7,268 nucleotides of DNA from an uncultured Rikenellaceae bacterium (GCA_947074135.1 CAMTOL010000108.1:1-7268), one strand, 5' to 3'; positions 1 through 7,065 are shown, counted from the first letter of the stretch. Notes: generated from the letters alone by a model not told the origin. Translations and numbers: made by a program.

Positions 1-2
1 TT

Positions 3-371
3 GTCGGTATTGTCGTTGTTGTTATAATGATTGTGTTTCTCATCTATTGTAGGTTTATTGGTGGAGGGAGGATTTGCTTGTAAGATTTTGCTCTATTCTG
101 TAATATCTTTGTGATGGTTCAGTGTTGGAATTTGTTCAATGCGAGGGCTTACAGTAGTGGTAGAGGAGTTTTCAGCGGTTTTGTTACCGCGAAAGGGTTT
201 TTGTTGGTTTTGTTGATGATATTGGCAGGTTAGTTTCTGATTGTAAGTTTTGGTGGTGAGGTTTTCCGTACCGAGCCACTTAGTTGGCAGAACTGGTTGA
301 TTGCAATTTTTGCAACGTCGTTGGTAGTGTTAGTAAGTTTGGTTGTTAAACCTCACAAAATAACTAACTAA
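3..371 (+). pseudogene. Calcium-transporting P-type ATPase, C-terminal remnant with two in-frame stops (partial, runs off left edge)
   Basis: The third forward frame reads as the end of the C-terminal membrane domain of a PMCA-type calcium P-type ATPase, an ion pump of the cytoplasmic membrane. Visible in order: a hydrophobic helix (VGIVVVVIMIVFLIY), the segment NIFVMVQCWNLFNARAY, a second hydrophobic helix (GFLLVLLMILAG), the family-like motif FLIVSFGGEVFRTEPLS, and a last helix ending in VVKPHKITN before TAA at 369-371. The frame is broken by TAA at 81-83 and TAG at 231-233, yet the reading stays in one frame and recognisable on both sides of each stop. That suggests recent inactivation by point changes without indels. 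The TAG lies between G and FLIV, where a Gln codon (CAG) would be one change away. The catalytic domains lie outside the window. Recognition rests on remembered family motifs; an alignment was not possible. Sequencing error is the main alternative. Confidence 0.75.
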
Positions 372-422
372 CCATAGATTTTTATTCGAATTATTTAATA
401 TAAATATAAACACTAAAAATAC

Positions 423-453
423 TGATCGCTGATTACTAATCACTGATCACTAG
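423..453 (+). repeat. Degenerate heptanucleotide repeat leader of lysS
   Basis: Just before the lysS start codon the sequence divides into 7-base units: TCGCTGA (426-432), TTACTAA (433-439), TCACTGA (440-446) and TCACTAG (447-453), followed by AAAG and ATG. A partial unit precedes them. The stretch also has dyad symmetry about base 436: TGATTA, one central C, then TAATCA, with TGATC and GATCA further out (423-427 and 445-449). It could fold as a small hairpin close to the start codon or act as a protein-binding site; neither role is shown. No clear Shine-Dalgarno sequence or TAnnTTTG promoter box was found in 372-457, though TAGATTTT at 375-382 is a weak partial match. Confidence 0.65.
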
Positions 454-457
454 AAAG

Positions 458-1972
458 ATGGAACTATCAGAACAAGAAATTATTCGCCGCGAGTCACTCG
501 CAAAACTTCGTGAACTGGGTATCGACCCCTATCCTGCTGCTGCATTCAATGTAACACGCTCAACTGCTCAAATCAAAGAGGAGGGTGCTAAGCCTGAACA
601 AAAACTCTCAATTGCAGGGCGTATTATGAGCCGTAGAATTATGGGTAACGCCTCGTTTTTCGAACTCCAAGACGAAACAGGACGTATCCAAGTCTATATC
701 AAACGTGACGATGTTTGTCCAGAGGGCGATACAACACTATACAACACTGTTTTTAAAAAATTGCTCGACATTGGCGATATTATCGGTGTTGAAGGATACT
801 CGTTTATCACTCAAACAGGTCAGTTATCGGTTCACTGCCAAAAATTTGTACTTCTTAGCAAGTCGCTCCGTCCACTTCCAATCGTTAAGGAGGTTGATGG
901 TAAAATCTTTGATGCTTTCACTGACCCTGAACTGCGCTACCGTATGCGCTATGTTGACCTGATTGTAAATCCAGAGGTGCGTGATACATTCTTAAAACGC
1001 ACAAAGGTTATCAACACTATGCGTCAGTACTTTAATGAACACGGTTATATGGAGGTTGAAACGCCTATTTTGCAGTCGATTCCCGGAGGTGCTGCGGCTC
1101 GTCCGTTTATCACTCACCATAACGCACTTGATATTCCTCTATATCTCCGTATTGCAAACGAACTATACCTTAAACGTCTGATTGTTGGTGGTTTTGAGGG
1201 TGTTTATGAGTTTGCTAAGGACTTCCGCAACGAGGGTATGGATAGAACTCACAACCCAGAGTTTACTGTTATGGAGATTTATGTAGCCTATAAAGACTAC
1301 TTGTGGATGATGGAGTTCACCGAAAAGATGATTGAAAAGGTGGCTATCGCACTTCACGGTACAACTGAAGTGACTTTTGGCGACAAAACATTCAACTTTA
1401 AAGCACCGTTCCGCCGTCTGTCGATGACCGATGCTATCAAAGAGTCAACGGGGTTCGATATTACTGGTAAGAGCGAAGATGAACTTCGTGCTAAGTGCGC
1501 TGAACTCGATATTCACGTCGATAAGACAATGGGTGAAGGTAAGCTAATCGACGCAATTTTTGGCGAAAAATGCGAACACTTGTTGGAGCAGCCTACATTT
1601 ATTATCGACTATCCAGTTGCTATGTCGCCACTTACCAAGCGTCACCGCACAGAGGCACACCTTACAGAGCGTTTCGAACTATTTGTGGGTGGTAAAGAGT
1701 TGGCAAATGCTTACTCGGAGCTTAACGACCCAATAGAGCAACGTGAACGTTTCGAGGAGCAGTTGAAGTTGAGCGAGAAGGGCGATGACGAAGCGATGTT
1801 TATCGACAACGACTTCCTTCGTGCTTTGGAGTATGGTATGCCTACTTGTTCGGGTATGGGAATTGGGATTGACCGTTTGACTATGTTTATGACTGGTCAG
1901 ACATCGATTCAGGAGGTGTTGTTCTTCCCCCAAATGCGCCCAGAGAAGAAGAGCGAGTCGCAAAGTGAATAG
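458..1972 (+). CDS. lysS: Lysyl-tRNA synthetase, class II
   Basis: This cytoplasmic enzyme charges tRNA-Lys with lysine using ATP. The 504-residue product has the class II layout. An N-terminal OB-fold anticodon-binding domain lies at about residues 48-140 ([21 protein letters not shown]). The catalytic domain follows, with motif 1 around 195-210 ([12 protein letters not shown]), motif 2 at 256-268 ([13 protein letters not shown]) with the ATP-contacting Arg, and motif 3 at 466-474 (GMGIGIDRL). The segment [21 protein letters not shown] (about 231-251) is typical of LysRS and separates it from AspRS and AsnRS. The ATG at 458 fits the expected N-terminus, and an in-frame TAG ends the gene soon after FFPQMRPE. 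As I recall, many Bacteroidales LysRS proteins run to about 575 residues with a C-terminal extension; this one lacks it and resembles the shorter bacterial form. It stands alone on its strand, with a 7-base-repeat leader and a strong terminator after it. Confidence 0.97.
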   Translation: MELSEQEIIRRESLAKLRELGIDPYPAAAFNVTRSTAQIKEEGAKPEQKLSIAGRIMSRRIMGNASFFELQDETGRIQVYIKRDDVCPEGDTTLYNTVFKKLLDIGDIIGVEGYSFITQTGQLSVHCQKFVLLSKSLRPLPIVKEVDGKIFDAFTDPELRYRMRYVDLIVNPEVRDTFLKRTKVINTMRQYFNEHGYMEVETPILQSIPGGAAARPFITHHNALDIPLYLRIANELYLKRLIVGGFEGVYEFAKDFRNEGMDRTHNPEFTVMEIYVAYKDYLWMMEFTEKMIEKVAIALHGTTEVTFGDKTFNFKAPFRRLSMTDAIKESTGFDITGKSEDELRAKCAELDIHVDKTMGEGKLIDAIFGEKCEHLLEQPTFIIDYPVAMSPLTKRHRTEAHLTERFELFVGGKELANAYSELNDPIEQRERFEEQLKLSEKGDDEAMFIDNDFLRALEYGMPTCSGMGIGIDRLTMFMTGQTSIQEVLFFPQMRPEKKSESQSE

Positions 1973-1992
1973 AATTTTACTACTTATGTAGG

Positions 1993-2014
1993 TAGATAGC
2001 TTTGTGTCTATCTA
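1993..2014 (+). other. Small perfect hairpin after lysS
   Basis: TAGATAG (1993-1999) and CTATCTA (2008-2014) are perfect 7-base complements around an 8-base loop. The hairpin starts about 20 bases after the lysS stop codon and precedes the main terminator. It has no T-run, so it is not a terminator by itself. It may add to 3' end stability of the mRNA, which is inference. Confidence 0.4.
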
Positions 2015-2020
2015 TAATAC

Positions 2021-2062
2021 AATCGCCCTAATTGATGAGAGTTTCAATTAGGGCGATTTTTT
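2021..2062 (+). terminator. Rho-independent terminator of lysS
   Basis: A perfect 15-base inverted repeat (2021-2035 with 2044-2058, core AATCGCCCTAATTG) closes an 8-base loop. It is followed on the plus strand by six Ts (2057-2062, partly in the stem). It sits about 50 bases after the lysS stop, in the 112-base gap between convergent genes. Read on the minus strand it is followed by GTATTAT rather than a run of Ts, so it should work mainly for lysS and only weakly for the opposing gene. Confidence 0.92.
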
Positions 2063-2084
2063 GCGTTAGTAATTGGTTGAATAG

Positions 2085-3515
2085 CTATTGCAGCCTATCT
2101 ACTAGCATCTTTTTGACCTTACTGCCCTCAGATGGACGAGGCGCTTCAACAACATCTCCTTTCTTGTCAATAATGTAGTATTGAGGCAGAAATCTGTTGC
2201 CTAGAGATTTGAAAAGCTGGTCGGATTGTGCTTTGTCAAATTTTAGATGATATGAATTTTTAGAGTCTAATTTGTTGTCTAATATGGTTTTTATCCAAGT
2301 TTTGTCAGAACTGGTGCAAGATATGTATAAGAAAGTAACCTTATCCTTTACCTCGCCCAGCTCTTTGAAAAAGTCTGCCGAATACTCTATCTCGAACATA
2401 CAAGGCGAACACCAAGTAGCCCATATATCAACATAAACAACTTTACCTTTAAACTTATCTTTAATTATATCAAAGTTTATTGCAGAGTCTGAATCAATGT
2501 CGAGGAGTTGAATCTTATCTACGCCAATTTGTTCGTCAAAGTTTTTAAACTCTTCGTTATGAGAGAGTAGTATAGAGTATAGATAGTCGTTTTTTATGGC
2601 ATTGCGTAGTCTATTCAATGTAGCATCGCTAAAAGTAGTCATTTCTTTCTTCCACATTTCTAATAATACTGCTACAATTGCAATCTCTCTAACAGTTTGA
2701 TTTTCAATCATTCTTTCACCCTCGTCTATCAACTTGAGCGCAAACTCCTCAATCGAAATATCTTCTCCATCTTTTACAATATTGTACATCAGTGGCACTT
2801 GCAGAGTTGCAAAGTCGCGAGTGATAATGTAGTCGCTATTATAGTTCAAAGCTGGTGTTGGTTCAAATATCTTATCAACGTTTTTAGCCTCAGGTTTCAT
2901 TACTGCCATAAATAGCAGTTGTTCTATCTGTGCTTCGTCATTGATAGAGTACATTATGTCACGCACTGTTCGACTCATTGCCCACTCGCTGCAAATACTG
3001 TCAATTTCAGACCGAATTTTGAGTGTTAACTCTTCGGTATCTTTGCGAAAAACTAGAGCATCTTCATATGTTGAGAAATCTGGCATATTAAGTTTAGAGA
3101 AGATATAATTTAGAGGCGAGGGTTTGAATTTTTGTAGCGAATTGTTTACATCCGCCCAATCGCCACTAAATACCACAGAATCAGATGAATGTACAATAAT
3201 GTCTATTTCAGTGTAGGGTGCGGTAAGAAAGACTAGCTCGAAACTGTGATTGTCAGTGTATATATTCTCTATTCTATAGTAATTGATATCTGTGAGAAAA
3301 TTAAACTCTCCGTTGTGAGATTCTAACTCATTAACTTGGTATCCGTCGAAACTCGAAAAACTGTGGGTAAGTTTTTGCGGAGTGTTTTGGTCGATATTTG
3401 CAAATTTAAGTTTAATATTAACCTTACCGTCAGCTTTGATAAGCTCGTTTTGCTGTGCCATAAGTGCAAAGGTCGAGAGTAATAATATACTCAGAAGCGT
3501 AAGAACTCTTTTCAT
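2085..3515 (-). CDS. Exported TlpA/ResA-type thioredoxin-fold protein
   Basis: The product is 476 residues from the ATG at 3515. That start gives a clear signal peptide (MKRVLTLLSILLLSTFALMA, then QQ). A longer open frame begins with TTG at 3554 but would add 13 residues in front of the signal peptide and overlap the terminator and promoter box, so I reject it. With no lipobox Cys, the protein is probably a soluble periplasmic one. Residues about 25-340 form a large N-terminal region: beta-rich at first, then charged and helical, of unknown function. The C-terminal thioredoxin domain (about 350-476) has VVYVDIWATWCSPC with the redox pair CSPC at 369-372, and the cis-proline segment FLPQYYIID (Pro 444). 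Such domains reduce or exchange disulfides in exported proteins; the substrate is unknown. It converges on lysS and lies 92 bases after argH, separated from it by a terminator, so it is probably transcribed alone. Confidence 0.88.
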   Translation of the reverse strand: MKRVLTLLSILLLSTFALMAQQNELIKADGKVNIKLKFANIDQNTPQKLTHSFSSFDGYQVNELESHNGEFNFLTDINYYRIENIYTDNHSFELVFLTAPYTEIDIIVHSSDSVVFSGDWADVNNSLQKFKPSPLNYIFSKLNMPDFSTYEDALVFRKDTEELTLKIRSEIDSICSEWAMSRTVRDIMYSINDEAQIEQLLFMAVMKPEAKNVDKIFEPTPALNYNSDYIITRDFATLQVPLMYNIVKDGEDISIEEFALKLIDEGERMIENQTVREIAIVAVLLEMWKKEMTTFSDATLNRLRNAIKNDYLYSILLSHNEEFKNFDEQIGVDKIQLLDIDSDSAINFDIIKDKFKGKVVYVDIWATWCSPCMFEIEYSADFFKELGEVKDKVTFLYISCTSSDKTWIKTILDNKLDSKNSYHLKFDKAQSDQLFKSLGNRFLPQYYIIDKKGDVVEAPRPSEGSKVKKMLVDRLQ

Positions 3516-3541
3516 ATCAGTTATTTTAAGATATACTCTAG

Positions 3542-3549
3542 CAAATATA
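3542..3549 (-). promoter_or_regulatory. Candidate Bacteroidota -7 promoter box for the thioredoxin-fold gene
   Basis: On the minus strand this reads TATATTTG, an exact match to the TAnnTTTG -7 element known for Bacteroidota primary sigma promoters. It ends 26 bases before the ATG at 3515, which would give an mRNA leader of about 20 bases. No good TTTG -33 element is seen at the usual 19-21 base spacing, because that region is taken by the argH terminator hairpin. The match is short and the DNA is AT-rich, so chance is possible, but position and orientation fit. Confidence 0.55.
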
Positions 3550-3552
3550 AAC

Positions 3553-3583
3553 AAAAAAAGATAGCATTAGCTATCTTTTTTTT
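3553..3583 (-). terminator. Rho-independent terminator after argH (symmetrical)
   Basis: A perfect 13-base inverted repeat with a 4-base loop (3553-3565 and 3570-3582, core GATAGC / GCTATC) is flanked by A-run and T-run on both sides. On the minus strand it gives GATAGC, loop TAAT, GCTATC and seven Ts, placed about 25 bases after the argH stop codon. It is the likely end of the fabF-rnc-argH transcript. Its symmetry means it could also stop plus-strand transcription. It separates argH from the promoter box of the next gene. Confidence 0.88.
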
Positions 3584-3607
3584 ACTTATTAGGAATTTAA
3601 TAAGATA

Positions 3608-4942
3608 TTATTTTAATAGTTCCTCTAGTGCGGTGCGATACTTGTTGAAATTAAATGCCTCTAATGTCGATTTGAAACGCTCACTAACCTGTTCCAAACA
3701 GAGATTACCCATACTCCCTAAATGTGTATGTTCAACTTCGGGAGCTTTAGCCTCGCATCCCTTTTCAATATCTTGCCCAACCTTGATATACGCCTCCCTA
3801 AATGGTATACCTTGTAGTACAAGTGCGTTTACGCTGTCAACCGAGAATATATAACGATAAGTCGGACTATCCAAAATGTTATCCTTGACCGAAACGTGCT
3901 GCAACATATAGTCCGCCATCTCTAAACACTCTTTAATCTGTTCAATTGCAGGGAAAAGTATCTCTTTGAGTAGTTGCAATTCGCGATGATAGCCGCTTGG
4001 AAGATTACCTATGAGCATCATAACTTGCGATGATGTAGATTGAAGCATATTACATCTGCCTCGCATAATCTCCCAAACATCTGGGTTCTTTTTGTGCGGC
4101 ATAATGCTACTGCCAGTTGTAAGTTCGCTAGGATAACTAATAAAGCTAAAGTTTTGGCTGAGGTATAGCACGTTATCCATTGCAAATCGCCCAATTGTAG
4201 CTGCAATCGCTCCAATTGCTTGAGAGAGTATCCTTTCGCTTTTGCCCCTGCCCATTTGTGCATAAACCACGTTATAGACTGGACTTTCGAAGCCGAGCAG
4301 GTCTGAGGTCATCTCTCTGTCAAGCGCAAAAGAACTACCGTATCCAGCAGCCGAACCAAGTGGGTTGCGGTTTATTATCTCATAAGCAGATTTTAACTGC
4401 ACTAAATCGTCTGCCAAACTTTCGGCATAAGCGCCAAACCAAAGCCCAAAGCTCGATGGCATAGCGACTTGGAGGTGAGTGTAGCCCGGCATCATCACGT
4501 TTTTGTGCTTCTCTGCCAGTAGTTGCAGCCTGTTGAATAGTTTTTCGGTGCAGTTTGCTATTTCGTAAATTTCATCTCTAAAGTAGAGTCTAAGGTCAAG
4601 TAGTACTTGGTCGTTGCGGCTACGTCCGCTGTGTATTTTGCCGCCAACAGCCCCTTTGATTTCGGTCAAGCGACCCTCGACTTCAGAGTGTACATCTTCA
4701 GAGGTTGCAGAAATAGAGAAAGTGTTGTTTTGGGTGGTTTTGTATATCTCTTTTAGCCCTTGCTGCACTTCGTTCAGTTCGTCACTAGTCATAAGCCCAA
4801 TTTTTTCGAGCATACGTGTATGAGCCAACGAGCCGAGAATATCGACTTTCGCTAATTTTGCGTCTAATTCTCTGTCACGTCCGACAGTGAAGCTATCTAC
4901 AAGTTCAGTTGCAGCGGTTGCGCCTTTTTGCCAAATTTTCAC
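3608..4942 (-). CDS. argH: Argininosuccinate lyase
   Basis: The enzyme splits argininosuccinate into arginine and fumarate, the last step of arginine synthesis, as a cytoplasmic homotetramer. The 444 residues match the family's usual length. Conserved blocks appear in order: LWQKG-like N-terminus (KIWQKG), SEDVHSEVEGRLTE (81-94), GGKIHSGRSRNDQ (100-112), MPGYTHLQVAMP (151-162) with the conserved TH pair 155-156, and the fumarase/lyase superfamily signature GSSIMPHKKNP (277-287) with the expected catalytic Ser 279. The start codon is GTG at 4942. A stop codon lies four codons upstream in the same frame with no ATG between, and the KIWQKG match begins right after it, so GTG is well supported. 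The gene starts 29 bases after the rnc stop, which suggests cotranscription with rnc and fabF. No other arginine gene is in view and no ARG-box-like operator was recognised. Confidence 0.97.
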   Translation of the reverse strand: MKIWQKGATAATELVDSFTVGRDRELDAKLAKVDILGSLAHTRMLEKIGLMTSDELNEVQQGLKEIYKTTQNNTFSISATSEDVHSEVEGRLTEIKGAVGGKIHSGRSRNDQVLLDLRLYFRDEIYEIANCTEKLFNRLQLLAEKHKNVMMPGYTHLQVAMPSSFGLWFGAYAESLADDLVQLKSAYEIINRNPLGSAAGYGSSFALDREMTSDLLGFESPVYNVVYAQMGRGKSERILSQAIGAIAATIGRFAMDNVLYLSQNFSFISYPSELTTGSSIMPHKKNPDVWEIMRGRCNMLQSTSSQVMMLIGNLPSGYHRELQLLKEILFPAIEQIKECLEMADYMLQHVSVKDNILDSPTYRYIFSVDSVNALVLQGIPFREAYIKVGQDIEKGCEAKAPEVEHTHLGSMGNLCLEQVSERFKSTLEAFNFNKYRTALEELLK

Positions 4943-4944
4943 TC

Positions 4945-4965
4945 TTTTAATTTAGAATTTAGAGT
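4945..4965 (-). repeat. Heptanucleotide repeat leader of argH
   Basis: In the argH direction the 29-base rnc-argH gap contains ACTCTAA (4965-4959), ATTCTAA (4958-4952) and ATTAAAA (4951-4945), three consecutive 7-base units with decay towards the start. Only two bases separate the last unit from the GTG. The sequence differs from the rnc and lysS leaders but has the same period and position. With only three AT-rich units, chance is a real alternative. Confidence 0.45.
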
Positions 4966-4971
4966 TATATA

Positions 4972-5697
4972 TTATGAATTATTTTCTCCCTCAATCATTT
5001 CATAGGCTTGACGAGCAGCCTTCTGTTCAGCCTCTTTTTTCGAACGAGAACAACCGTATCCATATTTTTGCCCATTAATCATCAGCACACTCTCGAACAA
5101 CGGATTGCTTTCGCTGTAGTTGGCACTCTTCTCGCTCCAAAACTCCATTTTCATTTTATTGCGTTGTGCCCACTCCAGAACCCTACTTTTAAAGTCAATT
5201 TCTGTTGCTAATATCTCCTCTACGTCTATATACTCGTCAAACAGATTTAGTAGTGCTTTGCTTGCCTTATCATAGCCTTGGTCGAGGTAGAGAGCACCGC
5301 ATAGTGCTTCGACAGCATCGCCATACATATTCTGCTTCGAAAATGAGTTCGAAGATGTGTTAGCTACAATCTCATGTTTGAGTCCCAGTTTGCGTCCTAG
5401 CGAGTTGAGTGAATTGCGGCAAACGATTTTTGAACGTAGCTGAGTCAGTTCGCCCTCCTGCATATCTTGATAACCTATAAAAAGCATCTCCGATACCAGC
5501 AGTTCGAGAACTGCATCGCCCAAGAACTCCAATCGTTCGTTGTTAATCGATGAACCATCTTCTAAAACGATTGATGCCGAACGGTGGACAAGTGCTAGTT
5601 TGTATAGCTCAATATTAGAAGCCCATACACCGAATATGCGATGTATGAGCTTGTAATAATGACTGTTACGTCCGTATTTTCTTAGAAATCTAAACAT
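4972..5697 (-). CDS. rnc: Ribonuclease III
   Basis: This endonuclease cuts double-stranded RNA in rRNA precursors and structured mRNAs and works as a cytoplasmic dimer with magnesium. At 241 residues it has the standard two-domain form. The catalytic domain (about 15-150) carries the signature NERLEFLGDAVLELLVSE at 53-70, with metal and catalytic residues Glu 57 and Asp 61. The second acidic pair, Asp 127 and Glu 130, is in YGDAVEALCGALYLDQGY. A double-stranded-RNA-binding domain fills about 167-236 and ends in the typical KKEAEQKAARQAYEMI helix. The roughly 15 residues before the first domain are basic and vary in the family. It lies 90 bases after fabF and 29 before argH on the same strand. 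The gap to fabF carries inverted 7-base repeats that could fold in the transcript; whether RNase III cuts there to control its own mRNA, as known in other bacteria, is speculation. Confidence 0.97.
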   Translation of the reverse strand: MFRFLRKYGRNSHYYKLIHRIFGVWASNIELYKLALVHRSASIVLEDGSSINNERLEFLGDAVLELLVSEMLFIGYQDMQEGELTQLRSKIVCRNSLNSLGRKLGLKHEIVANTSSNSFSKQNMYGDAVEALCGALYLDQGYDKASKALLNLFDEYIDVEEILATEIDFKSRVLEWAQRNKMKMEFWSEKSANYSESNPLFESVLMINGQKYGYGCSRSKKEAEQKAARQAYEMIEGENNS

Positions 5698-5700
5698 TTA

Positions 5701-5786
5701 TTATTAATGGTTAATGATAAATTGTTAATGATAAATGGTGAGATTATTATATTATTTGTTTACCATTAATCATTTACCATTAATAA
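5701..5786 (-). repeat. Long inverted repeat filling the fabF-rnc gap
   Basis: Bases 5701-5718 and 5769-5786 are complementary at 17 of 18 positions, including a perfect 11-base outer arm (TTATTAATGGT / ACCATTAATAA), around a 50-base AT-rich centre. The fabF side is itself made of 7-base units in the opposite orientation to the rnc leader: TTAATGG, TAAATGA, TTAATGG and TAAACAA (5783-5756). The stem would start three bases after the fabF stop codon and end just before the rnc start. With no T-run and a long loop it does not look like a normal terminator. It may be an mRNA structure or a fold-back repeat. Confidence 0.75.
5704..5738 (-). repeat. Heptanucleotide repeat leader of rnc
   Basis: Read towards rnc, five consecutive 7-base units appear: CCATTTA (5738-5732), TCATTAA (5731-5725), CAATTTA (5724-5718), TCATTAA (5717-5711) and CCATTAA (5710-5704). 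TAATAA then leads straight into the ATG at 5697. The consensus YCATTWA is close to the units before lysS (TCACTGA, TTACTAA). No Shine-Dalgarno sequence is present. Confidence 0.7.
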
Positions 5787-5787
5787 A

Positions 5788-7035
5788 TTATTCTTCGAAT
5801 TTTTTGAGAACAACTGTTGAGTTGTGACCACCAAAACCGAACGTGTTGCTCAACGCATATTTAATATCACGTTTTTGAGCTTTATTAAGCGTTAGGTTAA
5901 GTTTATGGTCAATCGATTTGTCTAGTTCAAAGTTGTTGATTGTAGGCGGAATTATACCCTTTGTGAGAGCCATAATACAAGCCAAAGCTTCGATAGCCGC
6001 TGCTGCACCTAGTAGGTGACCAGTCATAGACTTGGTCGATGAAATATTGAGTTTATAGCAGTGGTTGCCAAAGCAAGTCATAAGACCTGTTAATTCAGGA
6101 ATGTCGCCAGCTGGGGTCGAAGTTCCGTGAGTGTTAACGTAGTCAATATCAGATGGTTTAAGACCTGCATCCTCGATAGCGTTTTGCATCGATTTGCAAG
6201 CGCCCATTCCGTTTGGATGCGGACTAGTTAGGTGGTATGCGTCAGCACTCATACCGCCACCAACAACTTCAGCATATATTTTTGCGCCACGTTTTTTTGC
6301 GTGTTCGTACTCTTCGAAAATAAGTGCTCCACCACCTTCGCCCATAACAAAGCCGTCACGACCTGTGTCGAAAGGGCGAGAAGCTGTCTTAGGGTCGTCG
6401 TTGCGAGTCGATAGTGCTTGCATAGCGTTGAAACCACCAACCCCAGCAGGTGTAATGGCAGCTTCAGAACCACCAGTAATCATCACATCGCATTTACCCC
6501 AACGGATAAAGTTCATTGCATCGATCATTGCGTGATTTGCACTAGCGCAAGCTGAAACAGTTGCGTAGTTTGGTCCTCTAAAACCATATTTCATCGAAAT
6601 CTGACCAGCTCCAATATCGACAATCATCTTAGGAATAAAGAATGGATTGAAGCGTGGAGTGCCGTCGCCAGTAACGTAATTTGTAATCTCTGTTGTGATA
6701 GACTCCAAACCACCAATACCCGATGCCCAAATAACACCAGCTCTATCCAAATCAACATTTTCTAGATTTAGTCCTGAATCTTGAACAGCTTGTTCTGTTG
6801 CAACCATTGCAAACTGTACGAAACGGTCAATTTTTCGTGCCTCTTTACGATCAAAAAATTGTGTTGGGTCAAAGTTCTTAACCTCGCAAGCAAATTTGGT
6901 CTTGAATTTTTCGGCATCGAAACGCGTGATAGTATCTGCACCGCTTACACCTTTTTCCAGCGCAGCGAAATACTCTTCTATATTATTTCCCAATGGGTTA
7001 ATTGTACCAATTCCGGTAACTACAACTCTTTTCAT
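5788..7035 (-). CDS. fabF: 3-oxoacyl-ACP synthase II (beta-ketoacyl-ACP synthase II, KAS II)
   Basis: The enzyme extends acyl-ACP by two carbons from malonyl-ACP, with loss of CO2, in type II fatty acid synthesis in the cytoplasm. The 415 residues cover the whole thiolase fold, starting MKRVVVTGIGTINPLGN. The catalytic Cys 163 lies in VSACASANHAM, His 303 in NTHGTSTPAGD, Lys 335 in SSTKSMTGH and His 340 in the same segment, all at the usual FabF spacing. The glycine-rich C-terminal loop NTFGFGGHNSTVV (397-409) is complete. The CHH triad and length fit FabF rather than FabH; FabB is less likely because the gene is linked to rnc, as is usual for fabF. The ATG at 7035 matches the conserved N-terminus. 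In many bacteria acpP lies directly upstream, but here the upstream 233 bases contain no ACP frame and hold a terminator, so fabF probably has its own promoter, which I could not place. Confidence 0.96.
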   Translation of the reverse strand: MKRVVVTGIGTINPLGNNIEEYFAALEKGVSGADTITRFDAEKFKTKFACEVKNFDPTQFFDRKEARKIDRFVQFAMVATEQAVQDSGLNLENVDLDRAGVIWASGIGGLESITTEITNYVTGDGTPRFNPFFIPKMIVDIGAGQISMKYGFRGPNYATVSACASANHAMIDAMNFIRWGKCDVMITGGSEAAITPAGVGGFNAMQALSTRNDDPKTASRPFDTGRDGFVMGEGGGALIFEEYEHAKKRGAKIYAEVVGGGMSADAYHLTSPHPNGMGACKSMQNAIEDAGLKPSDIDYVNTHGTSTPAGDIPELTGLMTCFGNHCYKLNISSTKSMTGHLLGAAAAIEALACIMALTKGIIPPTINNFELDKSIDHKLNLTLNKAQKRDIKYALSNTFGFGGHNSTVVLKKFEE

Positions 7036-7065
7036 AGGAATTTTGTTTTAAATTTTGTTATTGTG

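Noticed and set aside
3..371. Stop codon reassignment or programmed readthrough in the ATPase remnant
   Set aside because: TAG and TAA end the other genes at the expected protein C-termini (TAG for lysS and the thioredoxin-fold gene), and no readthrough signal was seen. Mutation or sequence error is simpler.
361..372. TAAC tandem repeat (three copies) at the end of the ATPase remnant
   Set aside because: Three copies of a 4-base unit overlapping the last codons and stop are easily due to chance in AT-rich DNA.
3516..3554. Longer start (TTG at 3554) for the thioredoxin-fold protein
   Set aside because: It would place 13 residues in front of a clear signal peptide and overlaps the terminator and the TATATTTG box.
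6194..6535. Plus-strand 113-codon open frame opposite fabF
   Set aside because: It lies wholly antisense to a well-supported fabF and encodes a Pro/Ser-rich sequence typical of a shadow frame.
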